This document shows, piece after piece, positions 47,000 through 60,223 of a DNA stretch of 64,000 nt. Under the pieces are notes generated by a model that was given only the letters and a program-made list of their open reading frames with translations, did not search any database and was not told where the DNA came from. Made by a program: the position numbers and the translations under genes. The stretch spans positions 682,001-746,000 of the forward strand of contig JANUWF010002125.1 of the NCBI GenBank assembly GCA_026120185.1, in the 5' to 3' direction. Position 1 is the stretch's first letter, and every line of letters starts with the position of its first letter. The DNA is from Voacanga thouarsii. Lineage: Eukaryota; Streptophyta; Magnoliopsida; Gentianales; Apocynaceae.

Positions 47000-48190
47000 C
47001 ATAAAGATTAGCTTCATGACTTGAAGATGCTTTAGTAGACTGCTAGATCAATGTTGCCAACTTCTGGTCTTGGATATCCTAGCGTCAACGGATGTCCACA
47101 ATGGAGTCTCGGAGCTGAAGAAGAATATTTATTTGGCTCTCTAGTTGAGCCTCCAATCTTGCCTCAAAATTAGTATGAGAATGAGAACTAGTGGCACAAA
47201 GGGAAGGTCTAGTAGGCTACTCATTTTCCTCCTCCTCATCAGGGGGAAGCTCCTCCATCCCGGGGTGTTGTACCTCAAAAGGCTTCTTCCATCGCCTTGC
47301 CCTTTCATCATGGCGATACTCGCACTGAACCAAAGTATACTCAGTCACTAGGTCTCAGTTAGTAGTGGGCTCACTAAGCTCTCCATCTAATCTCACCTAC
47401 AATCTCTAAGAATGCGCATAATAACTAAAGAAAATTTGAGGGCTTTGGTAGATATACCAAAGTAAACAACCTCTCGCATGGATTGAATAATAATGAGAGC
47501 AAGAGGAATAGGCTCACTCTTTCTCATCTTATCCAGAATGTAAAGATAAAGGACCTTCGACTTATTGAAGCCACTAGCCTTAGGGTAAACATTGAAAGAA
47601 AAGATATAGACAATGGCACTCCATTGAGCCTCAAGGTTATTATTTGAGTAGTAATAATTTTGACCTATTTCCCCTTTTCTCCATATGTTCAAACTCGCCC
47701 GTACAACACTCACATCCTAAATAGGCTAAAAATGACCTTTTGGTTATTATGGTCTACAACAATACATTGCCCCTAATCAAGTACTCCCAAAATCCGGGCT
47801 AGTCTAGTCCTTTCAAATTCAATGGGAACCCCTTTTACCATGGTAAAAATAACCTGGAGGTTATTTTTCTTTTTGTCCTTCATCTTGGCATAAAACTCTC
47901 TCACGCGTACAGGATAGTAAGTACCTTCCATTCTAATGATAGGCTCTTACCCCATTCATCTAGACATAGTAGAAAGCTCCAAAGAATTATCTAAAGAAGG
48001 CTTATACCACTTTTCTACTATGATTTTATTATGTTGGTGATTTTGATACCAAATTTGATAAGTAGGTCATAGAATTGGGTAGGTTGAGTAGGTAGAGGCT
48101 CTAAAAAAGGTGTAGACGAAGATACATCTCAAGCTCTGTTGGACCCGGAGTTGACTCCCTAGGTCTCCTAGATATGATGGAATAATGAGG
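47000..48190 (-). pseudogene. X-element gag-like ORF, decayed
   Basis: On the minus strand, from about 48190, come a proline-rich start (SRRPRESTPGPTELE), then REFYAKMKDKKKNNLQVIF and GVPIEFERTRLARILGV near 47950-47790. A 106-codon open stretch follows (47713-47393) with NNLEAQWSAIVYI and KSEPIPLALIIIQSM. Several stops and frame changes separate the parts. The pattern resembles the putative plant transposon/gag-like domain common next to Athila-type gypsy elements; this is from memory. A Glu-rich tail lies near 47250. The function would be particle formation if it is gag. Confidence 0.45.
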
Positions 48191-49199
48191 AAAAGTAATA
48201 AAATAGAAAAATAGGGCTCTCACAAAATCACTCCTACAATACAAATAAGCCAACTCTCAACTGTATCACTCTCACCACAACTTTCAACACTGCCAACACT
48301 TTAACATCATAAGATAACCAACACAATACACCACAATCTCCTCTAATAAACTTGCAAGAAATCAAGCCATTGTCCAATTCAAACACAATATTAATAATCA
48401 TGATCAAATTACAATGCTCAATATCCACTAATTAACAATGTAAAGCTACATTATCCTAATGCTAAGTTAGTCATGACAATGACACAATATCTAAGCAAAC
48501 TCAAAGTTACACCTAATGAAGGCATACTCAAGAGGTTGGAAAGAGATGTAAATTATTAATGGCGTTGGACATATATCATTGGCAATCATATTCTTATGCT
48601 AATGAAATCTTAATGACAGTAATATTGACAGTCATATCATTCAACAAAAAATATCCAAAAATTTTCGCCAAAAAATGCATAGAAAAATACCCAAAATTCA
48701 TAGGAAAAATTAAATCGTAGAAAGTGTAGAAAAATCATATCACAATGATCTCCAATATATAGGTAATGATCATATACAAAAAGATTGAAGAAATCGTGCA
48801 TCAAATGGACGGATTGAAAAATGAATTTTGGAAGAAAAGATTGGATTTTTCCGAGTTTTAATCCAAACTTTCAAGAACAAAGTGAAGATTTTGTGCTTGG
48901 AAGGTGTTTTAAAGATTGAGAAAGTGACCTAGTGGTGTTTCGGAGTTGAACTAGGCGATGGATTAGGAGAAAAAACAAGGGAGATGAGAGTGCTTGATGA
49001 GACTCCGCTTCGTCATGGAGGTCAAGATCAAGGAGGGGGAGGCGTGACCATGCAAAAACAAGGACCGATGACAAGATCTAGGTCCAAAAAACTTCAAGAT
49101 GAGTTTTAATTGCTCATAAAACCATTCTTGAGGATGGAAGAGGGTTGGAAGGTTGAGAAAGCTAGACAAGAGTTCATTTTGATGACTATCCAAGAAGGA

Positions 49200-50010
49200 C
49201 CCTAAAAAAACTCAAGCCGGCAACAGAGATGGACGAAACTTTACCAAAAGAGGCCTTCCAGTGGACGGCCGGCGCCAGCCCCAAGCAACCAAATTAGCAC
49301 TGCCTTCAACCTATCTAACAACGGCTTCAACCTGCACATAACGGCAGGGAAGCACAGTGCAACCAACGCCGGCTATAGAAGGCTGTAGAAGGCCTAGCCG
49401 GCGCCGGCTCCATCCTGGGCAGCCGTCGCGTTTTTTATATTTTCTCCGATTTTCGCCAATTTTAAGTTCTTGTAAAGACTTATTAAGACCCTAAACAGTA
49501 ATAGAACCTCAGGGATTTCTTAGCTAGGGTTAGGGTAGTATAAATAGAACCTTTAGTGATTTGACAAGACAATACACACTTTAATTCAAATTTGAGAAAG
49601 AATCTTGAGAGGCCCTAGCCTCGTTGTTCATCTTGTTCACGACCATGCTTAAGGGTTAGTCCTTCTTACGAATGAGTCTATAAATCTTTTGGATAATCTA
49701 ATGTGGTTTTTTTGAATAGGTCTTAGTTGCTTTGTTCTTGTAAGGTTTGTTTGAATTCCATTACTTGGGTGCTTATTTTCTCTATTTTGTTTGTTCTTAT
49801 TTGTCTTTGTTTCTTCAAGGATATTAGGGTGAGATTATAGTAGAATTTTCTACTATTCCTGAGGGTCTTTGAAGCTTAGGTAGGTTGTTATTCCATTTTC
49901 TCCTTTTTGTCCCAAGAAGAAACCTTCCTTTTGGTCCCATTGGTTGAGCTAAACACATAACCACTAAACCACTCATAACACCAAGAAAAAGCCCACATAA
50001 GATCATATCA
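49200..50010 (+). repeat. W gypsy 5' LTR (left border uncertain)
   Basis: GC-rich modules (49255-49430) precede a TATA-like TAGTATAAATAGAACC (49533-49548), the same order as in X LTRs. The right end is placed at CATATCA (50010) because a primer-site-like sequence follows. Confidence 0.5.
49533..49548 (+). promoter_or_regulatory. TATA-like box of the W LTR
   Basis: TAGTATAAATAGAACC is the best TATA match in the LTR, about 100 bp downstream of the GC-rich modules. Confidence 0.5.
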
Positions 50011-50017
50011 AAGAGTT

Positions 50018-50029
50018 TGATATCAGAGT
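50018..50029 (+). other. Primer-binding site of W
   Basis: TGATATCAGAGT differs at two positions from TGGTATCAGAGC (initiator Met tRNA). Confidence 0.65.
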
Positions 50030-50926
50030 AAGGAAAATCTTGATTCCAATCAAAGCTTGAAAGCAAGAAAATGAGCCCTACAAAGTTGAAGAAAAAGAAA
50101 ACAGAGAAAATCCCGTAACTCAAAAATATGCTCCAAAAAGGTCATTTAATCTTTGTTATATCTTGATATTTCTATTGGGAATTTGCTACTTGATGTTAAT
50201 ATAATCCTTGGGAACAAATTTTTCTTGAGTTTATGCTAAAAATTAGCTTGAATATGAGTGAAAATGTTTGTTGTTCTTAAGTGACAGGATTGCAGCCAAT
50301 GTGTTTGATAAATGTTCCATGAGAATGTTTTTGGCTATAGTTGAGAACTTTTATTCTTAATTTTCATTCCTTGGGATATTGGGACTTAGTATATCACTCT
50401 ATTATTGAATTCTATATTCATTGAACTCAATCTTTCTATTGCAAACTTGTGATAATCTTATTCTTTATAATCCTAGTTCTAGTTGTTCTTATTTCTTTAT
50501 TCATGCTAATTCTTGTTTGTTTCTTGGTTAGAAGTGTTTCCTTGTGCGTCTAAGTGTTTGGTCTTATGTTGATTAAGTCCACATTTCTTGGAATTCTTGA
50601 TTAAAACATGTTTGCTTGAAGTACCCAACAAGTGTTTGTTGAAATTCCCCTAAGACCCCCTAATTGGAAAAATCCATTAATTTTTGTGATTCACTAAGTT
50701 GGACTAAATATTTAGCTATTAGGGAGAATTGGAGTTGAACAAGAAGGCTTGAGTATTGAGAAAAAGGCAAGAGGGTAAGCCTATTACTAAAAGAGCCTAA
50801 GAGAGCAAATACAAGCATTGAGTGACCAATCCTTGATAGCCAACACGCAAGGAAGCGAAGTGAGGAATTATTTTCTCCCTAATCTATTTTATTTTGCAGG
50901 TATAAGTAAGTAAATATTCCATCACC

Positions 50927-51737
50927 ATGGTCCATGATCAAGAGATCTCTAGGCCTAACCCAAGTGGACCTAGTAGACCTCAAGAAGAACAAATTAATGC
51001 TAGGGGTTTGTGTGAAGACTTGCCAGCTATGATGAGGACCATGCAAAGTGAGTTCCAAAACATGACAAGGGAGTTGATAAAATCATCTTGGACAATCTTC
51101 TACCTTCGCACAAAGGAGAGGCCAAGAGCTATTTGAAGTACATAGCTCTAGGATGAGGGATGATGATGTCCATACACCTCCGTTACATGCCCAACAAGGG
51201 GAAGAATGGGATGAGCACTCAATCGGGGGATTCTGTCCTATGAGAGGGGGAAGACATGGTATGAGAGGATAACGAGGTAGAGGTCAATGAAGGCATGGTG
51301 AGAACAAATTAAGGGGGTTAGAAAGAGAGTTTGAGGGAGTTGATGAATGGTATAAGGGGGAACAAGTTGAAGCCTTTGGGGAACACAATAGAGGATAGGG
51401 CAATAGAGGAGGTAAGAGAGAAGGAAATGATGATAAGAAGGAGTTGAACCACATCAATTTGAAAGAGCCCACATTCTATGACAAGAGTGACTCCAAAGCA
51501 TATTTTGAGTGGGAAAGCAAGATGGAGATCTTCCTAGAAAGTCATACCTATAGTGAGAGGTCAAAGGTGAGGTTGGCTATTTTGGGATTTTTGGAGTGTG
51601 CTTTGGTTTGGTGAGAGCAAGTTAGTCCACAAATGAGACAAATATGAGTGGAAACTATGGCTAGTTGGAATTTGTTGAAAGATATAATGAGGGCAAGGTT
51701 TATACCACACCATTACTTGGTTGAAAGATAAGAATGA
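50927..51737 (+). pseudogene. W Ty3/gypsy gag pseudogene
   Basis: Starts at ATG 50927 (MVHDQEISRPNPSGPSRP). The first frame stops at 51136 and later parts lie in other frames. A Gly/Arg-rich region (51195-51300) is followed by the gag core FYDKSDSKAYFEWESKMEIF (about 51473-51535) and RSKVRLAILGFLECALVW. The normal WWDQ is replaced by a TGA after the Trp. FIPHHYLVER ends the recognisable part at 51730. No CCHC knuckle is present: gag passes directly into the protease, so a deletion removed the gag C-terminus. 50030-50926 is leader without a supported gene. Confidence 0.75.
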
Positions 51738-54547
51738 GTGGAAACTATGTAGTGTCATTATGCATAGTGGGAGTTGCACTAACGTGATTAGTGAAAACTT
51801 GGTTAAAGAATTGGACATGAGTTGGATTAAACACCCCAAGCCCTACAAATTATAATGGTTGAACGATAGCGGGGAAATGAGAGTTAACAAACAAGTTTTG
51901 GTGTCTTTTGAGATATGAAAATATAAGGATGATATGTGATAGGGCCTAAATTAGGCATATTTTTCCAAATTATTTGATATTATTTTGTGATACATTTTAT
52001 GAAATAACTAGCCATATTTCTTCATATTTGAGATTTTACCCTTGGAAAGGTATTTGGTGCATTATTTCAAATTTTAGGGATAAAGTAAGGTAAAATCGTC
52101 ACAAAACAGAATATAGGAGGCACCAGTTCTGAGAAGGACAGCCGGCGCCGGTTAGCTACTGGTGGAACAGAAAAAGGGACGAAAGAATTGAAGGAACAGA
52201 GTATTGCAATTGAAATTTGAAAGGAAAGGGAAGCAATTGGTCATGGCTTACGGCTAAGCAAGCCGAGAACGGAGGAAAGGAAGACAAAAGCAACGGAAGC
52301 AAGGAAATTGATCAACAAAGAAATAGTTTCGGTGGGTCCACAGTGAGGAGAAGTCAACAAAAATGGCTAAGCAAAGAAAAGACAAAAGAAAAAGAAGAAG
52401 AAAGAGGAAGGAAGTTCGGTCAGTAATTAGCAAAAGAAGAAGGGAAATCGGTCAGCCACTTTATGGCTCATTTGAGCTGACAGAAAAAGGAAACAATTAC
52501 AACAAAGGAAAGCAAGGATTTCAGTAGGACCAAGGTGGAGAAAAAAGTCAACAATGGTAGGCTATAAAGGAAGCAGCCAAAACAAGAACAAAGCATAAAC
52601 AGAAAACAGCTTCTGTCTTCAGCTGAAGTAGATGGAAATCGGCTCAATTGAGCCGACGCACAAAGATTAGGATTTTCGTTGGCTTGGACAAATTCTGGTA
52701 GGCTTCAATAGGAAACCAATTTTAGTAATTGCAATTCAACATCTATTGAAGCGACTTCATCGATTCAAAATTCGACAGAAGTGCAATTTCAGCACAAGAT
52801 GACAAAGTCAAGAGCAAAGTCCAAATTAAACTAAATTTCCAATTTAACAAAGTCAATGGCGGTTATTTAGTGTTTTGCTATTTAGGTTTTTCTTAGACTT
52901 TTATTTAGTTTTTATTACTCCTTTTTGGTTTTGGATTATATTTAGGTAATTTCTTCTTCTTTATTTAGGATTCTTTTAGGAACTTTGTAAACCTATAAAT
53001 AAAGGCCAATGTACAAAGAAAGGGGGGTGCACAATGTAGGGACTTAGATTTATTTTTGAGTGCATCACCAATATTTTCTCAAGATTAATAGTTCAAGGAA
53101 GGTTGTACAAGAGGGTCTTCAAAGGGAGAAAAAGAAGGCTTGTTTGTGAGTTCTTTCTTTTACTTTGTTTTCTTTTTCTTGAACAATGATATGTTAATTT
53201 TTTATTGTAATTCAACATTGTTTTAGAAATTCATGATTTCTAGAATTATTTGATCTTTTGATTAATTGGTTATTAATCTTGGTATTCAATTACTTGTGCT
53301 TATTACGAGATTAGTTAGTTGATTCTAGCCATTGACTTGCTGGACGAAAGGGGGTTGAAGGTTGTTTCGATTTATTAATTTCATATTCTGTTGGAAATTA
53401 ACTTGTTGGACCAAAGGGGGTTAATTGTTTAAGAACTGGTAATTGAAGTCCTCCGAGACGAATGGTTCATTGATTAATTTCATGTTCTAAATTTGCCGAG
53501 ACCAAGGGAATTTAATTAAAGATTTTGTTCAATGCATCTTCTGGATGAATTAGTTGAGACAGACCAAGTGATTCTAATTTATCTAGAAGATAGTGATTTT
53601 ATGGATTGACCATCAAAATAAGTCTACCTTCATCCATCATAGTGCCAAGATAATGATTGGTTATGATAATGGTTAACTTCTTTAAGATCATGTTCATCTA
53701 CACAATGGCTTGAGTACATAATTCTACATCCTTGACATATACATATTTTTATTTTCTTTTCTTTTAATTTTTATTTTAATTTATTTTTCACTTTGTCAAG
53801 TTGGTTAAACAATAAAAGAAGGGTAATTAATATCTACTTGTTCCTTGAGGATCGACACTCGTTTTTACCCTATGCTCAGTTAATGATGAGTACGCTTGCT
53901 CATATGTGTGATTTGGGTTTAATGTTTAAATTTAAACTTGATTGGGAATGTGCTTACTTTTGTATGATTTTTATACCCAAGTCCAGACACATCAATATGA
54001 TATTTGATGTGGTACCAATGCAAGCAGGTCACTTGCTCCTAGGGAGGCCTTGGTAATATGATAGGCGTGTAAAGCATGATGGGGGGAAGAATACTTATTC
54101 CCTACTCAAGGAGGAAACTAAGTTTACCATCACTCCCATGGCCCCTAGTGAGGTGAACAAAGATTAAAGAATCATGAAGGAGAGAGAAAAGAAGAAAGGA
54201 GCACAAGATGTTAAGCAAAAACAAGAAATTGAGAGGAAAGAACAAGAGATAAGTGAAAAAGAGTTGAGAGAGAGGATGACAAACAAGTACCTTTGACAAT
54301 TAAGGATAGGAGTGAGCAAGGACAAGATAGGGGAGGTAAAAGAAGAGTGAATTTCTTTCCAAAAGAAAGTGAGGTCATAGAAGCTGAGGAACCGGTTATT
54401 CTTCTTATGTGCAAAGGTTCTTATGTTTCTACTAATGATTCTACATTGTCTTTGCCTAATGAAATTGCAGCTGTTCTTCAAGAATTTGAAGATGTTTTTC
54501 CAAAGGAGGTGCCCGGAGGACTACCACCCATAAGAGGGATTGAGCAT
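51738..54547 (+). pseudogene. W protease and start of reverse transcriptase, split by an X LTR
   Basis: The protease reads HSGSCTNVISENLVKEL and WLNDSGEMRVNKQVLVSF (51763-51910). After the inserted LTR (51937-53994) it resumes with IFDVVPMQAGHLLLGRPW (54000-54053). The catalytic motif normally has an Asp where this copy has His, so it is dead. A linker rich in Lys and Glu follows, then the RT N-terminus EFEDVFPKEVPGGLPPIRG (54484-54540). At 54548 an X LTR cuts pol off before any catalytic RT motif. This is a Ty3/gypsy relic with standard domain order. Confidence 0.8.
51932..53999 (+). mobile_element. X solo LTR (2058 bp) with TSD ATATG inside W protease
   Basis: The LTR is 51937-53994, TGATAGGGCC to GACACATCA, with ATATG at 51932-51936 and 53995-53999. 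Subtracting the LTR and one ATATG leaves the host protease frame continuous (KYKDD then IFDVV). It is about 0.5 kb longer than other X LTRs; the extra A/G-rich sequence lies around 52190-52900. A GC-rich module is at 52115-52160 and a TATA-like CCTATAAATAAAGG at 52992-53005. Confidence 0.88.
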
Positions 54548-55137
54548 TGATAGGGGATAAATTAGTCATATTTTTCCTACTTATTTGAGGTTCTTTTGTG
54601 ATACATTTTGTTCAATAACTAGTTATATTCCTTCATATTTGAGATTTTACCCTTGAAAAGATATTTTGTTCATTATTTCAGATTTTTAGGGTAAAACAAA
54701 ACAGAGGAGAGGTGGCACCACCTAGGGCCCTAGAACCGGCGCCGGCCATGCATTGTTGACGCGAACTTTGAAGTGACAAAAAATTGGTGAAACAGAGCAA
54801 AATAGAGTCAAATCGGCGCTGGCTCCAAGAGTCAAGGCGGCGCCAACTGCATTCTGGTCTTCATCATGTTAAATTTGGAGAAAAATCGACGAACAAGTAG
54901 AGAAGCAGAACACAGCCGGCACCGGCTCCGAGAGCCAAGACGGCACCGGCTGTGCCCTGAAGCTAAGGCGGTGCTTGATTTTTGCGACGTGATTTTTGGT
55001 AATCTGTAGAGTTTTTGTATCTTCGAACTTCTACTCAGCCAAGAACACTGTACCTACAAGTTTAGGCACATCCTAAGCCTATAAATAGATGAAAAACACA
55101 AGGGAAAATGGGAGAATTCATTGATCATCATAGAAAA
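54548..55137 (+). repeat. X LTR (copy 6), 5' part
   Basis: Opens TGATAGGGGATAAATTAG directly after the W RT fragment. It runs through three GC-rich modules (54710-54970) and a TATA-like CCTATAAATAGATG (55078-55091), and is cut at 55138 by a Y LTR. The remainder is not in the window. Confidence 0.78.
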
Positions 55138-55879
55138 TGTAATACCCCGCCCAAAACCACCTTGGACCTATGAGGGGAAAATCATGCATTGCATAGCATT
55201 TTGCATTTCATGTGTTATTTTAAAATTATTTTTGTATGGGTGCATGTGATTTTCAAGGTTGTGCTTGCATTAATTTATTTAATAGGAAATAGTTGTGTTG
55301 CTTGCATTATTTGAGAATCATTTTAAGTTAAATTTACTAGATGAGATAAAGGGATGAGAATTAGAGTGAAAGGAATTTCTTAGAGTTATATTAACATCGG
55401 AGTTGATTTGGAGTAATGATTAGGTTTGGTAATTATCTCTTGGTGACTTGAGTTCGAATCTTACCTCTTGCGAATCTTAGCTTCCTTTTTGAAATTTTCT
55501 TCTAAGGTTTAATCATGCTTTGGCTGAAAACCTTAGCTACTCTCTTGGAAATTCAGCCGCCATTTTCTTAGGAGATAAATTTCCATATTTTTCTTCTAAA
55601 CTTAAGGATTTTTTATAAGGATAAAAACTAATTTTATTCTAGCTTTTATCCTTTTAATTTTCCAAAATTTTAGCTAAGGACAATTAAATTCCAGCTTGTA
55701 TTTAATCAATTAGATTTTATGTTAGTTAGCTTGAATTAAATCTATTATTTTCCTATCAAAATATTTTGTTGATTTTGAGAATAAAAGCCTAGCTAAAAAT
55801 CTGGAAAATTCCAGCCTTGTTGCCACCACCTTTAGGAGCAATCCTAACTCAACTCAAACTCTTCCAAGCTAGGGAAGCT
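55138..55879 (+). repeat. Y-family LTR, 5' part (copy 0)
   Basis: Opens TGTAATACCCCGCCC in an X LTR and is cut off at 55880 by the next Y copy. A B-box-like GAGTTCGAATC lies at 55450-55460, at the offset where copies B and C have a tRNA-like sequence. No gene is seen. Confidence 0.65.
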
Positions 55880-58800
55880 TGTGAAACCCCAGTCAAAACC
55901 AACCTTAGAGTAAGGGGGTTGGGGTGCATAACATATTTTATTACATGTTTAAATATATTTTTATATGATTTTATGTGCATTGAATTTGTGTTTTATAGTC
56001 TAGAGAGCTTGATTATGACTATTGAGTGAGAATGACAAAATGGTAATTTTTTCTTGAGGTGGAAAAAGGGTGATAGCTTGAGGATTGAATAGGAAAATAT
56101 TTTTTTTTTTTTGAGAGAAAACAAGAACAAGAGTTGTTGTGGTGTAGTGGTTAGAGCCTTAGAATTAATTCTTGAGGTCTTCAGTTCAAATTACATCATA
56201 GGAGCTTTAGCTTGGTTAAATTTTATTTTTGCTTGGGAAGTATTATTTTCAGCCTTATGTGCTTGGAGTATGGTAGAAATGTTGTCTTAAGAGAGATATG
56301 GTATGAGTATTCTCATCCTACTCTTTTGCCCTGCACAAAATTCCTAAGGGGAATTCATTTCCTCTTGATCCTTAATTTTTCCTATTTCTCAATTCATTAG
56401 CTTGTTCAAATTGTTCAAGCTAATTTTATTCTAGAAAAAATCCAGCAATGTGCTGTGACTTTGTAGGTTCAAAATGTCTTCGTAAAAGACATCTTAAGGA
56501 CCGAAATCATGGAAGAGAGGGAAAGGATTCCAAGTGAATTAAACTCCTTGGTGAACTTTCTAAAAACATCACTCTAGCTAGGTTCATTTTCCTTCATGCA
56601 TGGAACTGAAATTTTCCCAGCTTTGTGTGCCTTCAAGGTGTCAAAATTCATAGCCATTATTCCCTCCCAAATGCTGCCAGAAAATGGCCCTTTTGATCAG
56701 CTTGAAACCGGAATATTTCTGGCCATTTTCGGACTGCACAAAAGCTGTGCAAAACAAAGAAAATTCCAGGGCAAATTCACAACTTTGGAGGTCCGAAACC
56801 AAGTTGTTTTCTTTCAGTTTTTGTTCAGCATCTTAGCCACATTTTTCCTCCATAAAGAAGGCTGGAAACCAGCCTTGAAAGACCTCTGAAATCTCCTTCA
56901 AAATCCCTGCAACCTGGCTGGAAAAAGGCAACCAAAGCTGCCCTCAAAAAATTCCAGCAGTAGAAAAAATCCTGTGCAGAAATTTTCCAGCCTTGTTTCC
57001 TAATTCTGCCCTAGCCGAAACTCCATCTTTCTTCTACAAAAACTACTCTTAAATAGCCATGATCAGAGATCCATTGTCTTCCCCAATCTCTTGCGCGAAA
57101 TTCAGACATGGCTGCCCAAGAATCTTTCCAAAAAAATTACTGCAATCATGCTTGATTAGTTACCAAAATTCCTGCCACCATAATTTAACAACTACATAAA
57201 ATATTCCTCAACCAACCAGACCTTCCCTACACCATTATAATCCTTATTCTTGGCCACCCTTAGCTCCATCAACCAGCTTTCATCCAGCCGAAACACTGCA
57301 TAGAAATTCGGCCATGGCAGCTTCCCAAAAGCTCTCCAACAATCAAAGATATTCTTATAATATTTAGTTTCCAAATTTGCTTCCCAAAAATATTCTTCAA
57401 GGATTCCGGCAGCTAGCCTTTCCTTATCCCCTCCAAACCAAAAAATTAGCTACCAAAACCGATCAAGCAGTCGGCGAACCCTAATCCTTACAGAACTTCG
57501 GCATCCTCCAATCGCAAAAGCTCTCTACTCTCTTCAACTTCAAGAACGCATAACACACCAAGAACAGCTACTCCTTCCTTTCACCTAATACCTCTCCAAA
57601 TGACTCCAAACTACTTCTAAAATTTCCAGATTGAATCTACTCACTGCCGTGAGTTCATCAACACCCTTCTTAACATCAAACTCCAAGATCCAACTTGCTA
57701 TTTTGGAACAAAAACCATAAATTTTGTGAAGGCTCAAGAACACCTTCAAGGTAGGTTTGTTCTAACAACATCATCTTCTCCAATCTTGACATCTAATGAA
57801 TATATATATGAATAAATATGCTAATGGTCTCTCTCTCTCTCTTGGCCAAATCTCTCTCCTTCTTGGCCGGAAAGCTTCTTCTCCAATGGCCATGCTTTCT
57901 CCACCTTCCTTCGACGGATTTAAGCATCTAGAGGTTGACAACCATTCGAAACTCCTTCAAGATATTCAGCAATCAAGTAAGCCTTTTTAACCCTTCTTTT
58001 AAATTCTAGATTCATGTCTCTAAGATGATGTTGATAGAAGAATGAATAATGAATAGGGTTGAGTATATATTGTTGTGATGAGTTAGGATTGAAGCATGAA
58101 TATATGTGTGAATATGTTGGAGATGGGATTTGTGCGTGGATGGGTTATCCTGGTTGATTGTATGATGTTTTGAGGTTTAATGCATGTCTCCATGTCATAG
58201 GTTGCATTTGTGATCAAGTATGCTAGAGATTATGTCATCTATGATGAATAGGATTTATTTTCTTGTGTGTTTACTGAAGCTATGATTATATTTATGCTAG
58301 TAAAGGTTAGATCATGCCTTAGCGACTCTAGATCTATGTTTATATGCATGATTTAGATGATTTGATGAATTGATGGGTTGTAAATGTTCATGATTATGGT
58401 TAGCATTAGAACTATGATCATAACCTAGTTGTTCCTAAGCTAATTTTTATTTCATGAATAAAATATTTCATAATATGACTTTGCTAGTAATTTCGATAAA
58501 AACCCTAGGAGGGGTAGAATTGGATTATTATATATAATAAGGATATTTTAGTCAAATAAATAATAGATTTTGCTAAAAAAAATAATATATATACATATAT
58601 ATATATTAAATAAAATAATAAAATCAACTAAAACCTTTTATAGAAATAATCATAATTAGTAAATTATTTATTACTAAAAATTTAATTTTTATCTTTAATA
58701 AAAAACCATTAAAAATTTATTTATTATTTTTCAAGCAAGACTCATTAAATTTATTTTCAACTAATTTTAGTTATCAATTATTTTCTAACAACTAAATTAT

Positions 58801-60223
58801 TAATAAATCATTATTTTACCTAATACCACCTAGGACTCTGTATCAAGTAAACTCTAAATTTTTCTTAGTAAGATTTAAACCATCAACTTATTAGTACTTG
58901 TTTCTCAAAACATTAATTATTTTAAATATCAAATTAGGCTTAGCTTATAAACCTATTTATTTATTATTTGGCCTTAAAGCTTGGGACACTAGGATCATGG
59001 TGGTAGTGAGTTGAGTTGTTTTAAATTGAGAAAGTGGATTTTGGCTTGATTTTGATTGTGGTTTGTATTTGCCCATACGGGGTTAGGTCAGTTGTTGGAG
59101 TCCTTATACTGTGTTCAAGAATCAGGTAAGCTCCTGCAAAAAACTTGATTGATGAAACATGTTTATTATAGCAAACTAATTGTAGAGTGCATGGACGCTC
59201 AGTTTTGCAAGGGCAATTGGGGATTAACTTCTTTTCTATTTCAGACAAACAATTTATTTAAACATTAATACGCAGATTTACTCAATCTCAAAACTCTTTC
59301 CAAAACTGATTTTGACAAAGACTTTGGGAACCCTTAATTGCCATTTTCATGTGGAACAGTGTTTTGTTCATTTTATCCTAAGTGGGAAATGTCATTGAGT
59401 ACTCAATATGGGTGGACTACTAGGGCTAGTCCTTTAGGGGTTAGGGCAAGTCTCTCAGTAGGTGGCCACCTCCGAGGGGTGAGTCCTTCCCGGATAGGAC
59501 GTCAGTACAGTAGGTCGTGCCGGTCCGAGCAAGTAGTGTTCTCTTTCAGTCAAGTGACTGTGTGTTGTCGAAATGGATACTCGGTTGTTGTTTGGGTATA
59601 GAGAAGGAGGAGTATCTTACCCAGAAGGTCGATCACCTACTTTTGTCAGTCTGCACAAAGTGTGGCATTCTGACCGGCGGTATGCACTAAGAGTGGCATG
59701 CTGACCATACGGTTATAGGGCCCAACGTGTGGTAATCCATGATCATTTCTTTTGAGTGTTTGATTTTATTGATTATTTATGGTTGGAAAAGCAAAAACAC
59801 CACTATTGCTTTTGACTAATGTTTATTGCTTGCCAGTGATCTCTTATAAAGAATTTTATACTTTCCATTTACGAACTGTTTTCTCCCGACACTTAAGCAC
59901 ACACGGACTTACTCAGATTTCTGTCTCACCACCATTTTTACTATGATTTCTGGTCGATCCTGCTATGGGGATGAGTAGCTAGATAGTTCCTTCTTTGGAA
60001 GATTTTCTGATAATTTATTTTGTGTAATGTTTTGGGGAGATAAGAGTGGATGAATTTTATTATGGATGTGTTTTTGGTATTCTTGGATTTATTCTTGGAC
60101 TTATTTTCGGGATGTAATAAATTTTAATTTCAAGTATTATTTTTTTTATTCCACTATTTTATTTGTGTGACCTAGTTATAAAGACCCTTGTCCTTTGGAC
60201 GGAGCGACATTCCCGGCCCTGGC
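55880..60223 (+). repeat. Y-family LTR (copy B, 4344 bp)
   Basis: Opens TGTGAAACCCCAG and stops at CCGGCCCTGGC, about 26 bp short of the end seen in copy A. It holds a tRNA-like sequence (56139-56193), a CT tract (57827-57842), the conserved palindrome block (59370-59720) and the terminal hairpin motif. An AT-rich middle (58440-58960) includes an AT microsatellite near 58586-58605. ORFs up to 97 codons inside have no recognisable family and are taken as chance. Confidence 0.72.
56139..56193 (+). other. tRNA-like A-box/B-box pair in Y copy B
   Basis: GTGGTGTAGTGGTTAGAGC resembles a tRNA A box region, and CAGTTCAAATTAC a degraded B box, about 30 nt apart. It lies about 260 bp from the LTR start. 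Confidence 0.5.

Larger units (their letters stand above)
42550..49200 (-). mobile_element. X-family element (copy 3), 3' LTR and internal region
   Basis: The 3' LTR is 42550-43967 (TGATGCGTAAA to CCCCTTTCA). Internal sequence follows at 43968-44490 and 46034 to about 49200, split by a solo X LTR. Unlike the X element in Z2, this one keeps a gag-like relic (47000-48190), so it may represent the autonomous form. No 5' LTR is seen; the right border with W is uncertain by a few hundred bases. 48200-49200 holds no supported gene. Confidence 0.6.

Noticed and set aside
56596..56889. 97-codon ORF in Y copy B
   Set aside because: Copy C has related DNA near 61020-61240 but the frame is not maintained.
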